64,000 nucleotides of DNA, taken from assembly GCF_003589595.1 (NCBI RefSeq), contig NW_020653945.1, forward strand, positions 7,628,458 through 7,692,457, in the 5' to 3' direction. Position 1 is the stretch's first letter, and each line of letters opens with the position of its first letter. A model generated the notes under the pieces. That model saw only the letters and a program-made list of their open reading frames with translations, was not told where the DNA came from and ran no database searches. Positions 47,326 through 59,392 of the stretch are shown one piece after another. This stretch comes from Hyposmocoma kahamanoa (lineage: Eukaryota > Arthropoda > Insecta > Lepidoptera > Cosmopterigidae). Position numbers and translations under genes: made by a program.

Positions 47326-47445
47326 ATGTGCTTACGCATCGTTTTAGCCCGAAAAAATATTCTTGACGCGCTAACGAAGGGGCTTAAAAAAGTGGATATG
47401 GACATCGTGAACAAATTTAAAGTTGAAGTTAATTTTTTGGCTTAA
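47326..47445 (+). CDS. Small ORF, 39 codons, behind a TATA box; unknown
   Basis: An ATG-led frame with a charged, helix-prone second half (ILDALTKGLKKVDMDIV) that ends at TAA. No signal peptide or known domain. The frame is open back to a stop near 47301, so the ATG is the natural start. The TATA-like box 55 bases upstream makes a small transcribed unit possible. No convincing AATAAA lies just downstream, and the whole could be a relic or chance. Confidence 0.22.
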   Translation: MCLRIVLARKNILDALTKGLKKVDMDIVNKFKVEVNFLA

Positions 47446-48086
47446 ATTAAACCACAACGTTTAACGTTTACTATGTGCTATGTAAAGTTTTTGCAAATAG
47501 TCTTTTGAGGTTCGTCAGGTCTTTTATTGCGTAGATTTTAATTAAATTGTCTAAGTAGGTATTACAACGTGCATTCAGCACGTTGGGTTGGTTAATATTC
47601 TTAGTGTAGCAACAACTACTAAATTTTCAGCAAATACTTAATAGATGACCTTATGAACCTTACGTGAAGTCAATTTTTAATAAGCGACATTCTTATTTAA
47701 CATAAAGCAAGAATGTCGTCGCTATAGAATATCCACACCTTTCGCGAGTGCATTTATCTTTTTTTTTAAGATTCACTCTTGGCAATGTTTGAAATATATG
47801 TATTTGTCAGGCACTAAAGCAGCATTCGTCTGGCGGCTCGTTTAAGCTTATGTCGACTTTAATTGGCTTTAAAATTGTTTCAATAAATCTTTTCCCGGAC
47901 ACGATTAGACATTCAAATGTCCCGGTTTCGAACTTTTTGAAACGAATTTCCAGTTTATTTTCATTTTAAATCTACTCTACCAAGAATAATATTTCAGACT
48001 TGCATCTATTAAAAATGCATTTTCTGAAATAATAGGTATGTTCGATTAAGCCTTTCTATAACAATTTTCCAAGGCGGCTTCGGTTT
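47446..48086. other. No feature seen
   Basis: AT-rich DNA. Confidence 0.5.
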
Positions 48087-48252
48087 ATGTCAAGCGTTAG
48101 ATTACAAAGTTTGTGTGTGACAGATAAAACGCAAGCCGCGAGCATAGCCGTATATTCTACGAGTCGATGGCGGTACGTGCAGCGGCACACAAATAAACGC
48201 ATCTCAAGATGCGCCGCTAGATTCAGCAACAGCTGTAGATTCAGCCGCGGTC

Positions 48253-48266
48253 GGGGTCAATGCCCC
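48253..48266. promoter_or_regulatory. Ecdysone-response-element-like IR-1 dyad
   Basis: ggggtcaatgcccc fits the published EcR/USP IR-1 consensus form (RGKTCAnTGMMCC). It lies in GC-richer DNA next to a direct repeat of tagattcagc (48221-48244). Binding is inference. Confidence 0.35.
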
Positions 48267-48497
48267 TCGTATTTTCAACATGTGCCGACGTTTTCCGCGT
48301 TCCAAGGAAAGCTCGTTTCAAGTCGCTTGTCATCCTTTCGGAAGCCCTCGGCGATCTTCGGCGGCGCTTCGGTTTTTCAGTACTTGGGTTGTGTAAGAGA
48401 TGTTAGAATAATGGCTGCCGTAACGTTTTTATTTGATACCTATTTTCAACGATATTATACTCTGCCTATTTTAGTTCAACCTAAAAACATTAATTAG

Positions 48498-50049
48498 GCT
48501 CGTTTTTGGATGATTTTTAATTAGCTACCATTTTGGTAAGTGGCGCAAGTTTTCAAACTCTACACACCAATATTAATTTGTTTATAAATCTATATAATTA
48601 TAATCATTTTAGAGCACATTACATCTTGCGTGTCGTTTTGTTTATGCTATTGCAATGTTGACGTTATATTATATCTAATGGGTGATATTAAAGGTACCTA
48701 ATTTAACGAATGATTTGAGTAAGAACTAATTGTACCAGTTCTGTGAAATTATTAATAGCAGTAGAGATCATACTGTACCATTTGTAGGTTTATGTTACGA
48801 AATATGTGTGTCGATAATATTAATTTGTTTACCTTCTAAATGACTCCACAGTTTCAAGGGCACAAGAACGTTGCGATCAAAACATAACAAACTTAGGTAT
48901 TTATATAACAATTAGATGATAGCTCGTGTAACATTAACATTGTTGTTAAGACTCAAGACGATAATTTGAAATAACAGACGACCACGAAGACTCAAACGCG
49001 CTTTGCTTTTGAATTTTTTTTTTGAAATTTAGGAATCCGATCACAGAATAAAAAAATTTGCTCTGTGGAGCCTATGATCGAATTTGACATAGTAAAATAA
49101 ATGGTTGAAGTAAAATCACAAAGTACTTACAAACAGTGGTACGTGCACTGTCGTTCGAATAATCAAAATCTGTCGTTGTCAAGACATTGACCTTTTCTTA
49201 TAGTTTAAGTATAAAGAGACTATATTTATAGTTTAACTGCAACACGTGTGATACGTAACGCTTAGATCAATCAAGTTTACATATAATTTTAATTTAATTT
49301 TTTGTCACTTATATTGTAGAGACCGAACAATAAACATGTCTCAATAAACCAGCGTATTTCATTTTATCACCTATGTCCATTCTAATAACATGAGACACTA
49401 GCTGAAATTTTACTTAGGTACTTTATAGAAGGAGGAAATAACTCGATAAGTATGCTGCTACTATCTAAAAATAGAATTTGTAATAAATACGTTTCACATG
49501 CGTTGAAAAAAACATTATAAATTATAAAATAAATTAGTAACATTTTTCGGTTTTGTGTCGTACGGCATCAAATTGATCTTTTCATCTACGTCTCACTTCT
49601 CAGTAAGGGTCTTCTTTTAGAAAATTATTTTATTTTTCTTTTTACCGTCATTGGTAATATAAGTAATGATTTCTCTTTTACTATCATATGTAAAGTAAGA
49701 AATGAAATATTGATAAAAAGAAAGAATGAGATCAGATAGACAATATCGTCAACCTGACTCAGTCAAATGACTTCATCTAGGACATCCGGTCTGTACAACC
49801 AATGTCAATGCCAGCAAGGCAAGGCGATTAAGATTTTATCAAAGTATCCTTTTATGGAGATAATATTGTATGTCTGAATAAGGTCAGGAAATAGGAAATG
49901 CTTAAGTATTATTTTCAAAGCATATGAAATCAATTTCAGGATCTAAACTCTCGTACATACAATCCAATGTTTCAGGCTCTTTACAGGTTTCGTGGTTGAG
50001 TTCTTTACCACGAGGCCTGCGAGAAACCGGAAACGTGTTGCAAAACGTG
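48498..50049. other. No feature seen
   Basis: AT-rich DNA. Confidence 0.5.
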
Positions 50050-50370
50050 TTTCTAACGACTTTAAAAAAAGAGAAGGTTCTCAATTTGCCTGTATTTTTG
50101 TGTCTATGTTACGCGATTAGTCCGACATTTGTGAACTTATTTCGATGATTCTTTCTGTTTGAACAGGACCACTATTGAGGGATACTTCAGTAGTGATTCC
50201 ATTCAAATTTAAAGAAAATATTCCATCTCTAAAGGTGAAAAACTAGGGTATGAGTCCAGTTTATTGGAATTTATCCACTTTCTGTTAAAAGATTTCAACA
50301 AAACTTGGCAAATAGATGTACTTCCACAAACTTTTGGCATCTGTTTTTTTATGAAAAAGTTATAATTATG
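50050..50370 (+). repeat. Older dispersed repeat G, plus-strand copy
   Basis: cgactttaaaaaaagagaag, tctcaatttgcctgtattt, tgttacgcgattagtccg and aactagggtatgagtccag match the G copy at 29015-29660 in order, without the MITE. This shows the MITE-free state of that site. Confidence 0.65.
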
Positions 50371-51524
50371 AAAAGCATACATATCCGCGAGATGTACGTA
50401 TCTAAATAAATACATATGTAGCCAGCATCTTGGGCACCTTGCCGCGGGGACCAAATTTTATTCATATAATTTATAAATCATAGTTTTACTTTCTAGTATT
50501 TACTTAAGGTTTTATTGTCTTTTTTATCTTACCTGTATATTATCTTAATTAAATAAAGCTGAATGTATGTGTACAAAGATCAAAAACAAAGTATATACTT
50601 ATGTCTACATATATCTCAAAATCCAAAAAATAGTTTAGTTTCCAATGTGTTACCACGAAAACTTAAGGACTCGATCATTTTTCACTAACTACTGAAATAA
50701 AATATTCCAATGGAAGCCAAAAAAAGGCTATAGTTACGTCTCTACGAGCTAAGAAAGGCAATTATTTTTAATGATATAGATAAGCTTCTTAGGTATATAT
50801 ATTTGTTATAAAAAATTCAACAATTTTAATTGTATACTTTGTTCTATTTGATTTTATTAAAATGGTTTTGTAAAAAAGACGGGTCTGGGTACGAATCAAT
50901 TATCATTTGTAAAGGTGGTCAGCAAGGTGGTAAGGTTAACGTTAAAATAATTTCAATACCAGTTTTCAATGAAGTCGAGTTAGAATCCAATAGTGTCATT
51001 CAGTGGGATTCCTCTTGCAGGTTTGTGTCTTCAGCCATTATCCAATATCATAGTCTTGGTGGTCAATGTTTAATTTAAAAAATTATTCCGATAGTACGAA
51101 CTATAATAAATATAACTATATCGCTTATCTAGAGGGGAAAATTACTGTTAAATTGTCGAGAAACTTAAACATTTTAAAGCCATAACGGTTAAACTTTTTG
51201 CGAACATACGAGTACAAGCAATATAAATTACTCACGTGGTTTAATAAGGTCACATCTGCAAAATGATAACTTTTCAGAAAACAGGGGTCTTACTCTCGAT
51301 GCACGAAATTCTTAGTTAAGTCCGTCAACTAAAGGAGGGCACATTCGAAACTGTCAAAACGCATTGTTACACATTTTTATTTCTAGCCACGAAACTCAAG
51401 TCTCCAGGTCATCCATAGAGGGGAAACGACTGAGATTACGGACTTCGTGCTCAGAAATCAATAAATAAATAAAGATTCTACGAATGACATTAGTCTATAA
51501 CTTTTTTATGCTTATATAGGAAAG
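50371..51524. other. No feature seen
   Basis: AT-rich DNA. An 82-codon plus frame at 50830-51078 is unassigned. Confidence 0.45.
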
Positions 51525-51710
51525 TACAGAGTACTAAAACACCGACTTCAAATCATTTATTCCCAAGTTTACCACGTCTTAGAGGTGGAATATTTTCTTA
51601 AGAATCATCAAAATCGCTTCACAAATTATCGTTATTATCGAGTTACATACAAAAAAACATACAGTCGAATTGAGAACTTCCTCCTTTTTTTGAAATCGGT
51701 TAATAAAATT
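51525..51710 (-). repeat. Older dispersed repeat G, minus-strand copy
   Basis: The right end acagtcgaattgagaacttc, then ctcctttttttgaaatcgg, is the reverse complement of the G opening block. Internal atcatcaaaatcgcttcac matches the 'ttttgatgat' block. Confidence 0.65.
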
Positions 51711-52235
51711 TCATGTTAGATACATAATCTCTTTCACGTTGTTCGTATTATTTGTATGACTTCCATGTGATAAAATAACTTTTGACATAGGATCACATGT
51801 GGGTTTATTATACCTTATAGGGTACGAAATGGAGCTTTTACATGCAATAATATTTTCATCACATGCTCATAAACAGTGTCATAACATGCAGTCAAATTGC
51901 CCATTGATTTTTTTCATTCCATTATTGCCCTATGGATTTTTTACATCAAGATTAAGCAAAAACTTTTTAATTTTATAACTTAACTAAACATTTGCAATTT
52001 AACTATATTTTACTAAATTTAATTTGGAAATTGTTTATTTTGTATGTAATATATTGTGGCTGCATGCGTCTGTGATTTTTTTTAACGTTTTAACATTCTA
52101 GTTCTAGTTGTATTATCTATGGAAGAATAGCTGGCAATCTGTTTAAAAAAAAATCCCGCCATTTGCAAAATCCGTAAATGTTGTGCTGTGAAACGATATT
52201 TATTCATACAAGAAATAAATTATCAATGTATGTAT

Positions 52236-52542
52236 AGTAGCAGTAGAGCTCCGCAGTAGAGCTCCTTGTGAAAGAGTTCGTCCAGGGCAGTACTGCCACT
52301 TTACTTTATTTCTGCCGCCAAGCAGTAATGTGAGCATTACTATGTTCCGGTTTTGAAGGGTAAGGGTGCTGGTGAAATTACAGGCACACGGGACTTATGT
52401 CTAGGGTGATGGACGCAGTGGTAGTTCCCCTAAGAGCTTGGCAATTGAAAGCTCTGAGTGGCACTGTAACTGTTATGGACAGGCGTGTAGCTTACCATCA
52501 GGCACACGACATGTTCGTCCCGTGACCTCATGTTATAAAAAA
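52236..52542 (+). repeat. Dispersed retroposon tail, copy 9
   Basis: Full-length for the family, with a local duplication of gcagtagagctcc at its 5' end. The middle reads tgaagggtaagggtgctgg and the 3' end tcatgttataaaaaatg. Confidence 0.8.
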
Positions 52543-53547
52543 TGAAAATGTGGAGTAAGCGTTGAATTTCGTTGCTAAAATACATAGGGTTATAAAGTCG
52601 TTCCAGTTACACACTGGATTGCAACAATTTTTGCAACAAGTTTAAGATAATATTTTGATACACCTGCAGTCCATTCGTCTCCTCTGGCAGTATCCAATGT
52701 CACGGCCAGTGTCTCGGTGGCCGGCAGCCGTTCGTCGAATAAACATTCCCCGTAACAATAATATTTGCATCCACACTTCCGACGAAATGCATCGCGCACT
52801 TATTATGAAACTTGCCCTCTGTCCAGTTAAGTAAGCATAACATGCACGTCTATGGAATAAGATCCGTTGTACTGTTTAATTTATTGAAAGTAAAGAAGAA
52901 TTGTGCAAATTAGGTAGTTGCAACACCTTAATTTACAACCTAACTAACACATATTTCGTTATCTACTTATGTAATTTTAAATCGGTAATGCTTTTTTCCT
53001 TAGATTATTAACTTGTTATCCTATTGTGATAATGATAATCTTTATTGTTACAGTTGCTTAAAGTTATTTGCCACTTGTCATGTACTTTTATACAATACAC
53101 GTAACAAACAAAACAACATCACAGCCTCGAAATCGTGTAAGTAAAGTCGTGTGTTATGTGTAGATATTACAAAGCTGTCCATAAGAGGTATATCGAGTCT
53201 TTGTGGACAATGGTCTCGTCACACATGTCGCAAATGCACAGATGCAGTATTTATGGTTTCGTAACCGATGCCATGATTCACGGCCGGCCAAGTTCATTGT
53301 CGCTCGCCCGAACTTGAACCCGGCACGTGACGAACCACACTCGCAGATAAGCTATGCCTTGCGATTACTAATAGTCAAGACAAATGTTATGAACTCGCAA
53401 TGCGATCATTTTTACATTTTCAACACTTTTTTTAGTGCATTGGATTAGAAGTTATCTGTATCGACACTTAAACGTTTCATTGCAACTCTCAAACGTCTTA
53501 ATAAAAAATAATAATACACAGATATTGCAATATTAAGTTTATTGAAT
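52543..53547. other. No feature seen
   Basis: Mixed-composition DNA without a recognised element. Confidence 0.45.
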
Positions 53548-53785
53548 AACACTATTAGGGAATGCAATACCGGGAACTCTAAGTACCCAGATCCCGCACC
53601 AATTTGGCAAGATTGACCCCGCACGTAAACTGAGTAGAATCCCGCGGTATTTGCGGGATAGCGCATAAGCAGATTAAATGTGTTGATCAGCGCACTTGAA
53701 TCGCGTTAACGCACGTCGTGTGCGTAAAAAATACGCCGTGTGCATAGGCTCTTATGTCTATGTATATAAAGACTTTGCTGGAGTA

Positions 53786-53920
53786 GCTGTTGTGTGGAAG
53801 AACTGTTTAAAGATGGAAAATTCACAGATAGCGAAGTGCAGCTTGGGTAAATCGATAATTAAAACGGTAGGACGTTCCATTAAAGACTTACTTGTGCATT
53901 TAGTGACAAAATATAAAATT
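53786..53920 (+). pseudogene. Decayed BED-type zinc finger of hAT transposase
   Basis: Part of a 92-codon frame starting at 53696. Residues 31-75 follow the BED pattern: VVWKNC in place of the aromatic VWxxF start, IAKCSLGKSI where CxxC is expected, then LLVHLVTKYKI. The second Cys is missing and the last zinc His is a Tyr, so zinc binding is lost. It sits inside the hAT inverted repeats, in the expected N-terminal order. Confidence 0.5.
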
Positions 53921-54070
53921 TATACCAAATCAAAAGATTTAGAACATTTATTTATCAACCTATCTAGGTTTTAGAGGTATTTATTACTCTTGTAGTACAA
54001 CTAAGCAAAGAACTATTTTTATATATGTGGATTAAAAGGCTCATATCTTCAGTTTGTCTGTAATGCACTA

Positions 54071-54229
54071 ATGACGGTTATACCTACTAGTGTGAAAGCA
54101 CAGCGAGCGTTTTCCGCTGCTGGCTACCTAGTTTATAAGGTCAGGAGCAGTTTAGTTCATGAAACTATTCATACTTTATCATTTTTGCGCAGTATTTCCC
54201 AAATTTTACATAAATTTACCTTATTATGA
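54071..54229 (+). pseudogene. hAT transposase C-terminal dimerisation segment, 52 codons
   Basis: The frame reads MTVIPTSVKAQRAFSAAGYL, then RSSLVHETIHTLSFLRS, ending at TGA 54227-54229. It follows the hAT-C pattern: IP-S---ER-FS-AG, then R-S-L, then L-FL. The usual E before RAF is Q. This is the C-terminal end of a transposase whose DDE catalytic part is deleted in this copy. Confidence 0.85.
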
Positions 54230-54419
54230 TAAATTGTGATTGGTCTTACAACTTGATAAAGAATTTTCCCTTCGGACACTTGTAGTTTGATGATACCTTT
54301 TTTCTCAAAGTTTTTCAGCTTTCTGCAGGATCCAGCGAATACCAGGATCCCTTGGAATCAGTAACTTTCGATCCCACAAATACCGAGACTGAGATTATCC
54401 TGCGGGATTGCATTCCCTA

Positions 54420-54715
54420 AACATGATATTTTACTACCAAGATAATGAATAATTTTTGTGAAATTACTCCACTAGTTTGTTGTAATTATTAATACAAAGA
54501 TAGAACACAAAGGAACATTCCTTCGATCCGGCTGGAGTCGAACCAGCCTCTCTCACTGAGCTACGGAACGAACCAGTCGAGGGGATTTCTTTTTATGTTT
54601 GTTCGACCTTTGTATCAATAACAATAACAAACTAGTGGAATATTTTCACAAAAAATATATGAATATCATGGTAGTAACAACATGATATTTAATCAAAACA
54701 AACATCACTGAAACT
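54420..54715. repeat. Palindromic tRNA-related repeat T, interrupted by hAT
   Basis: Left arm 54420-54510 and right arm 54600-54705 are inverted copies (ttttgtgaaattactccacta against actagtggaatattttcac). Between them a minus-strand tRNA-like head has A box tagctcagtgag (54563-54552) and B box ggttcgactcc (54544-54534) only about 7 bases apart, so the anticodon arm is gone. The left end continues at 53540-53547 (ttattgaat) beyond the hAT element, which inserted into this arm. Confidence 0.65.
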
Positions 54716-55620
54716 TCTTTAATAATGAAACCTTTGGCGTATTACAACAATGATACTATAGTTGTTCTCATGGCCTTATTTCGCAACGAAATATCGTTGC
54801 ATATAGCTTTTATGTAGATGGAAATCGAACCTTAGCATGTTATTGATAAGGCCAGTAAACATTAATGACAATGGTCCCTGTGTACCGTCGTGACAATGAC
54901 TTCGTATCAACGCATGCACAGATAACCGTCCGATCACTTCATTGTTTACCCTCTAATGACAAACTAGTCGCTTTGTGATCTCAGTTTATGTTCATTATGA
55001 AATATATTTGCTGTAATATACAGTTTGCGTCTTGGAGATAGAGTTGTCGCAGTAATATAGAGTTTGAGAAAACCATTTCTTGACCTTTGAGAGTCTGCTA
55101 GAATATATATATACTAGAATATACAATTGTACGTGTATGTAATCTATATATGTACTCGATTTTTGGGCAATGACTCTTTCTAGTTAGTGTGTCTAAAAAC
55201 AGCTTTAAATGTGATATAAGGTCTAAGATTTTACATAATTTAAAGTTTACAAACTGAGAAAATAATTAATAGTGATAAATGTTCTATGTAAAGCATATAA
55301 TATACACAATATAATACTTATACAAACAATGGAATAAATCTTTTTACAAAAACACCTATTTATTATGAAAGTTAGAGGAAATATGAGTGTAACATTGAAC
55401 TCTTGGTGATATCACCGCTGACGTATGTTAATTGGTAAATATCAATGTCAAAGTTCGACGACCTTCACAATATGTGTAGGTGGTTATATCTAATTGGTAA
55501 ATTTAAAACTCAGTGGACGTATTTTAAATGCCTAGATACATGTGCTCGGAATAACAATGAATGCGATATTTCTATTTTTTTATAAGAATGTCAATTGTTC
55601 ACGTGACTTGGATTTCATAT
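54716..55620. other. No feature seen
   Basis: AT-rich DNA. Confidence 0.5.
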
Positions 55621-55629
55621 TGGCGACCT

Positions 55630-55760
55630 TGGTGGCTCAACGGTTTGCACTGTGGGCTCTTGATGAAGAGGTCCCGGGTTCCCGGGGTCCCGGATCTGGG
55701 TGTACCGGGTAATGCCCGTTCCGTTAAATTCCGGTACTCGAGTTATAGTACAAGGAGTTC
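55630..55760 (+). repeat. tRNA-like SINE-type repeat
   Basis: accttggtggctcaacgg (A-box-like) and gaggtcccgggttcccgg (B-box-like) are followed by gggtaatgcccgttccg. I know closely similar text as a common lepidopteran SINE/LINE head. The anticodon region is degenerate. Confidence 0.5.
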
Positions 55761-56580
55761 CACAGTTGGAGATCAGATAATAATATTAACATTTGAATTG
55801 AGCAGGGAAAACGCTTTTTAAAGGGTGTAAAAGTCTGACCATATTTTACCAGATGATCGAACTCCTGATATCAAAAAAAAGCTTGCTCTAACGAAATATG
55901 CGCTATCCAAAGATCATATATATGTATGACCCTTGATATTGCTTTACATTTATTTGCAATAATCAACACATATTTAATTATATATATGTAAATACTTATT
56001 AATAATAACTAATAGACATAAATATCAATGTATACCTTCATATTTGAATAGTTGGAAAGTCCATACACTTGTATGAATCATTAAATTGGGATTGATTATG
56101 AATCATATTTTTTTCTTACAATTCTTTAGTTGTGATTCATTTCACTACATGAAATTCCTGTAAAAAAATCAACAGCACATCTTATAAATACGTGTGATAC
56201 GCATAGGCTATAGTTAGGTACGTAACCCTAGCAGGATTGTATTGAGAAAAGGGGTCGCTATCATACTGCGTTGGGTATGTTACAAAGGCGGAAAGAAAAA
56301 TGCAGCTGCTTTTATTGGTTCCTCTATAAAACACGCACAAACTTACCTTATCATCGCATAAAGGTGTGCAGAATAATATTTTTCCGTAAACTTTTTTATC
56401 TAACGCCTGAATTTCTTATTCACACTCTGATGTATATAATTTTTATACGACTACTAACCTATTGGAATATACTGATAAAATATCTGTCACCGGTCTAACA
56501 CCACTGTATGCAATCAATCATCAATAATTTACAAAGTGTTGAAAAGTAAGTGTGTAATCACGTTAAGGATACCTAAAACT
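55761..56580. other. No feature seen
   Basis: AT-rich DNA. Confidence 0.5.
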
Positions 56581-56599
56581 GTATTTGTCAAACGTGCAT

Positions 56600-56840
56600 C
56601 AATCACGGTCACGCATTAATCGGCGTACGAAACTCGACACACGTTTGCAGTGCACCAGGAGCTCAGAGATTCGTGAAGAGCTCGCAGGAACCGCGGAATC
56701 GCGGAACACAATAAATAAACGCGCACGATATTCGGAGTTCACTCGCGGCCGCCCGAGAGGGCAACGACCGTCCTTAGAACAGCTGCGAGGACCTCACAGA
56801 CTTATAGCCGTCTCGCTCTAGCGGACATTGCGCGCTGCCG
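56600..56840. promoter_or_regulatory. CpG-rich block D
   Basis: CpG-rich relative to its flanks (cgcggaatcgcgg and gcggccgcccgag words). The 78-codon plus frame over it (56585-56821) shows no known domain. Confidence 0.25.
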
Positions 56841-57554
56841 CAATGTTTTCCATACTATTATTCAAATTAATCGATTTTATTGGGAAGGCTACTGTTTTGA
56901 TCGATGTTTTTCAAGCCTACCTCGGCCGTAGGTTCTCGATTATGCATTAAAGTTGCATGTGTTTTGTTCTGTATATTTTGAATACACATTTCTTTTTAGG
57001 TTTCATCAACCGGAAAATAAGCCTAATCTGAAAGTACCACTACCGTAAAACTAACAAAATTCAAAAATAACAAAAACTAGACGCTCCAATAACTACAGTA
57101 ACACGGCTAAAATATTAGGCAAATCCACCGACCTATTCTTAACAGTTATGTCAATTTTCGCACCTAATCATCAGGAAATATAGTTCATGAACCTCGTTCT
57201 GAGGCGGTAATTTTAAGTGTTGCCGTCGACAGCCGACCTGAAAATTTTTCGCTGCCGGATTCACCCACATGCCGCCTACCTGTTTTCGCTGGAAAATGAG
57301 AAACAAGAAAAGCTGACGCCCGCCTACCAAACAACCAACAAACAGCGACGCTGAGGCTACTCAGCAATGTAGTGTTGCAAGAATAGCTCGTGTTTAAAAA
57401 AAATTGAGTTGTAGAGCAATCATTTTCTTCCAGAATAATGAACTTACACGGTTATTGCCTTATAGATTTTAGGAAATTAATCAAATCTATTTTTAACGCT
57501 GTTTAAAACAAGATATCCTAATATTTTCAACATAGAGAGTGACATGAAAACACA

Positions 57555-57655
57555 AAACCAGCAGCCCTGTAGCGCGAGGCGTTGACCCGATGGCGGACGG
57601 CGCTCCCGTGACGTCATCGTCTCGCGCACGTCTACTATGCAGTAGCGCCTACGCA
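57555..57655. promoter_or_regulatory. CpG-rich block with CRE palindrome
   Basis: cccgtgacgtcatcg holds a full tgacgtca CRE (CREB/ATF-type) at about 57609-57616, inside CpG-rich text. Confidence 0.3.
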
Positions 57656-57952
57656 AGAGATACTATAATAATGACCATTCACGACCATTACTTCCTGTTC
57701 CGTATAATTATAATCATCATTATGGGAATATAATTATTGAGTGTCATACCGAACGATGTGGAATTTTCTCCACAATATACTTATGTCAAAGTGCATAAAC
57801 ACCTAAAGCGCACTTATAGGCACAATCTTAGAAGGTATGTATTACTTTAGTATTTATTGTTGAGACCTAAAACACGTTCAATTATGATTGCAATTGTATC
57901 AACAAATAATGTGCTATATGTATAGAAATACATTAAATAACATGAAATTAAG

Positions 57953-58121
57953 GATAGGAAATGGAACTATTTTTCCGGATTTAAATCGCGTATATTTGTT
58001 TTTTCTAACAAACCAACGATTCGGACCCTTTACAGGTCCCATGGTCACGGTTGACTGACCTCTTAATATTGAATAGTTTCATTTCCTATGTGTAATAATC
58101 GCGAAAACCTAAAAACTCGAT
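57953..58121. mobile_element. Hairpin repeat family H, copy 8, with 11-bp duplication
   Basis: gataggaaatggaactatt opens and ctaaaaactcgat closes the element. Both arms, the core (aaccaacgattcggaccc) and the tail are present, but the right arm is partly replaced. atgaaattaag flanks it at 57942-57952 and 58122-58132. Confidence 0.85.
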
Positions 58122-58132
58122 ATGAAATTAAG

Positions 58133-58835
58133 TAATTTAAATAAATATAATTATTATACGTAAACGCAAAGTGCATTTACGTATAATATCAATCACCAAT
58201 TATATTAATATCTGCAATAATAAGTTGTATACATATTGAACTCTATTTGTATCATTTTCCTATGAAAACAAAATAAGCAGTAATTCGTTGTCTGTGGATA
58301 CTCATAACGCGCAATGTATTTTAGAGCAAGCATCTAAAATGCATCAAACTGATCGACCTCTTAATGCTTTAACCAATGTGAACAGAACCGTGTGTCTTTT
58401 TATTTTCACTCCAGTGTGGATAAAGAAAAAGGCATGTCAAAGGTCAACTTAACGCAGTCACTCAAGTCTGCTCCTTTAGTTGGGTCGCTTGGACGGTTTA
58501 CGTGAAAATCCCTCTGAATCCCACTGTAGTAATGAGACCACTATCTAAATAGGTACACGTATTGCTTAGATAGCATAATCTACCAGCATCGTTTTGCTTT
58601 GTACTTTACAAAGTTTAATTTCTTGTGAGATACAGTACAACATCAAAATTAATTGTATAATAATTGTAACTTAATAATAGAAGATTACAGGTACCTACTC
58701 AATTTTATTTAGATACAATACATATATCGAGTATTTGAAACCTTCTACTATGAAGCTACAATTATTATAAGTACAATCATTTCGGTACTTTAAGTGATAT
58801 TGTAATTACCTTACCCATGTTGACTATTTACCTTT
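58133..58835. other. No feature seen
   Basis: AT-rich DNA. Confidence 0.5.
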
Positions 58836-59066
58836 ATGTACTTATCAGTACTTATGTTACCTATCTACGTAAGTGCTTACCTTCTAAGTCATAATTATGT
58901 CCGTGGTGGGGGACCTGGAAGCTATAGCATAGGTTTCGACCTAGTTTATATAGATTCCAGCTCCCTCACAAACTATAATCAGCTAATACAACTAGCACTT
59001 ATTAATGTATGTAAAAATAATTTTGTAGTTTGTGTTGGTGGAAAATAAACTTTTTTCTTTCTTTCA
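58836..59066 (+). repeat. Possible retroposon 3' end (AATAAA plus simple tail)
   Basis: Ends gttggtggaaaataaact followed by ttttttctttctttc. That is a poly(A) signal next to a simple-sequence tail, as at many insect LINE ends. The open frame of 70 codons over it has no domain. Confidence 0.3.
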
Positions 59067-59075
59067 TATAGATAT

Positions 59076-59392
59076 CATTGGATTTTTGTGTGTGAAACGA
59101 GGAATAGTTGTGACATTCATTCCATTACAAACCTACGGCGTAATGATTTGATTAACCAATATAATGCGTTCAATATCTTCTATTTCCCCTTGCTATTAAA
59201 ATAACTATTGATTTGTAGCGATTCTTTCTTTTGAAATGAATGTTTCAAGGTTAGATTCAACAGACATGTTCTAGCTCGGAAGTTTACCATTATTGTCCAA
59301 ATCTTCAATTTCAAGGGGTATTGTGGACAAACGTAAGCTTTTTTAAATAAAAAAATGAAATTGTTAAAAATGCTTACAAAAACTTGCATTAG
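59076..59392. other. No feature seen
   Basis: AT-rich DNA. Confidence 0.45.

Larger units (their letters stand above)
53556..54419 (+). mobile_element. Internally deleted hAT-superfamily DNA transposon
   Basis: About 864 bp with terminal inverted repeats that begin tagggaatgcaat on both ends (13 exact bases, then imperfect). Subterminal gcgggat/atcccgc words occur at both ends. The 8-base flanks aacactat (53548-53555) and aacatgat (54420-54427) agree at 6 of 8 positions, the duplication length of hAT elements. Inside are a decayed BED-finger segment and the C-terminal dimerisation segment of the transposase, with the catalytic RNase-H region between them missing. It cannot encode a working transposase. 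Confidence 0.8.

Noticed and set aside
48087..48497. 136-codon plus-strand open frame
   Set aside because: Lies in GC-richer DNA where stops are rarer. No domain, signal peptide or membrane pattern; Ser/Arg-rich in a way set by base composition. Not called as a gene without homology or transcripts.
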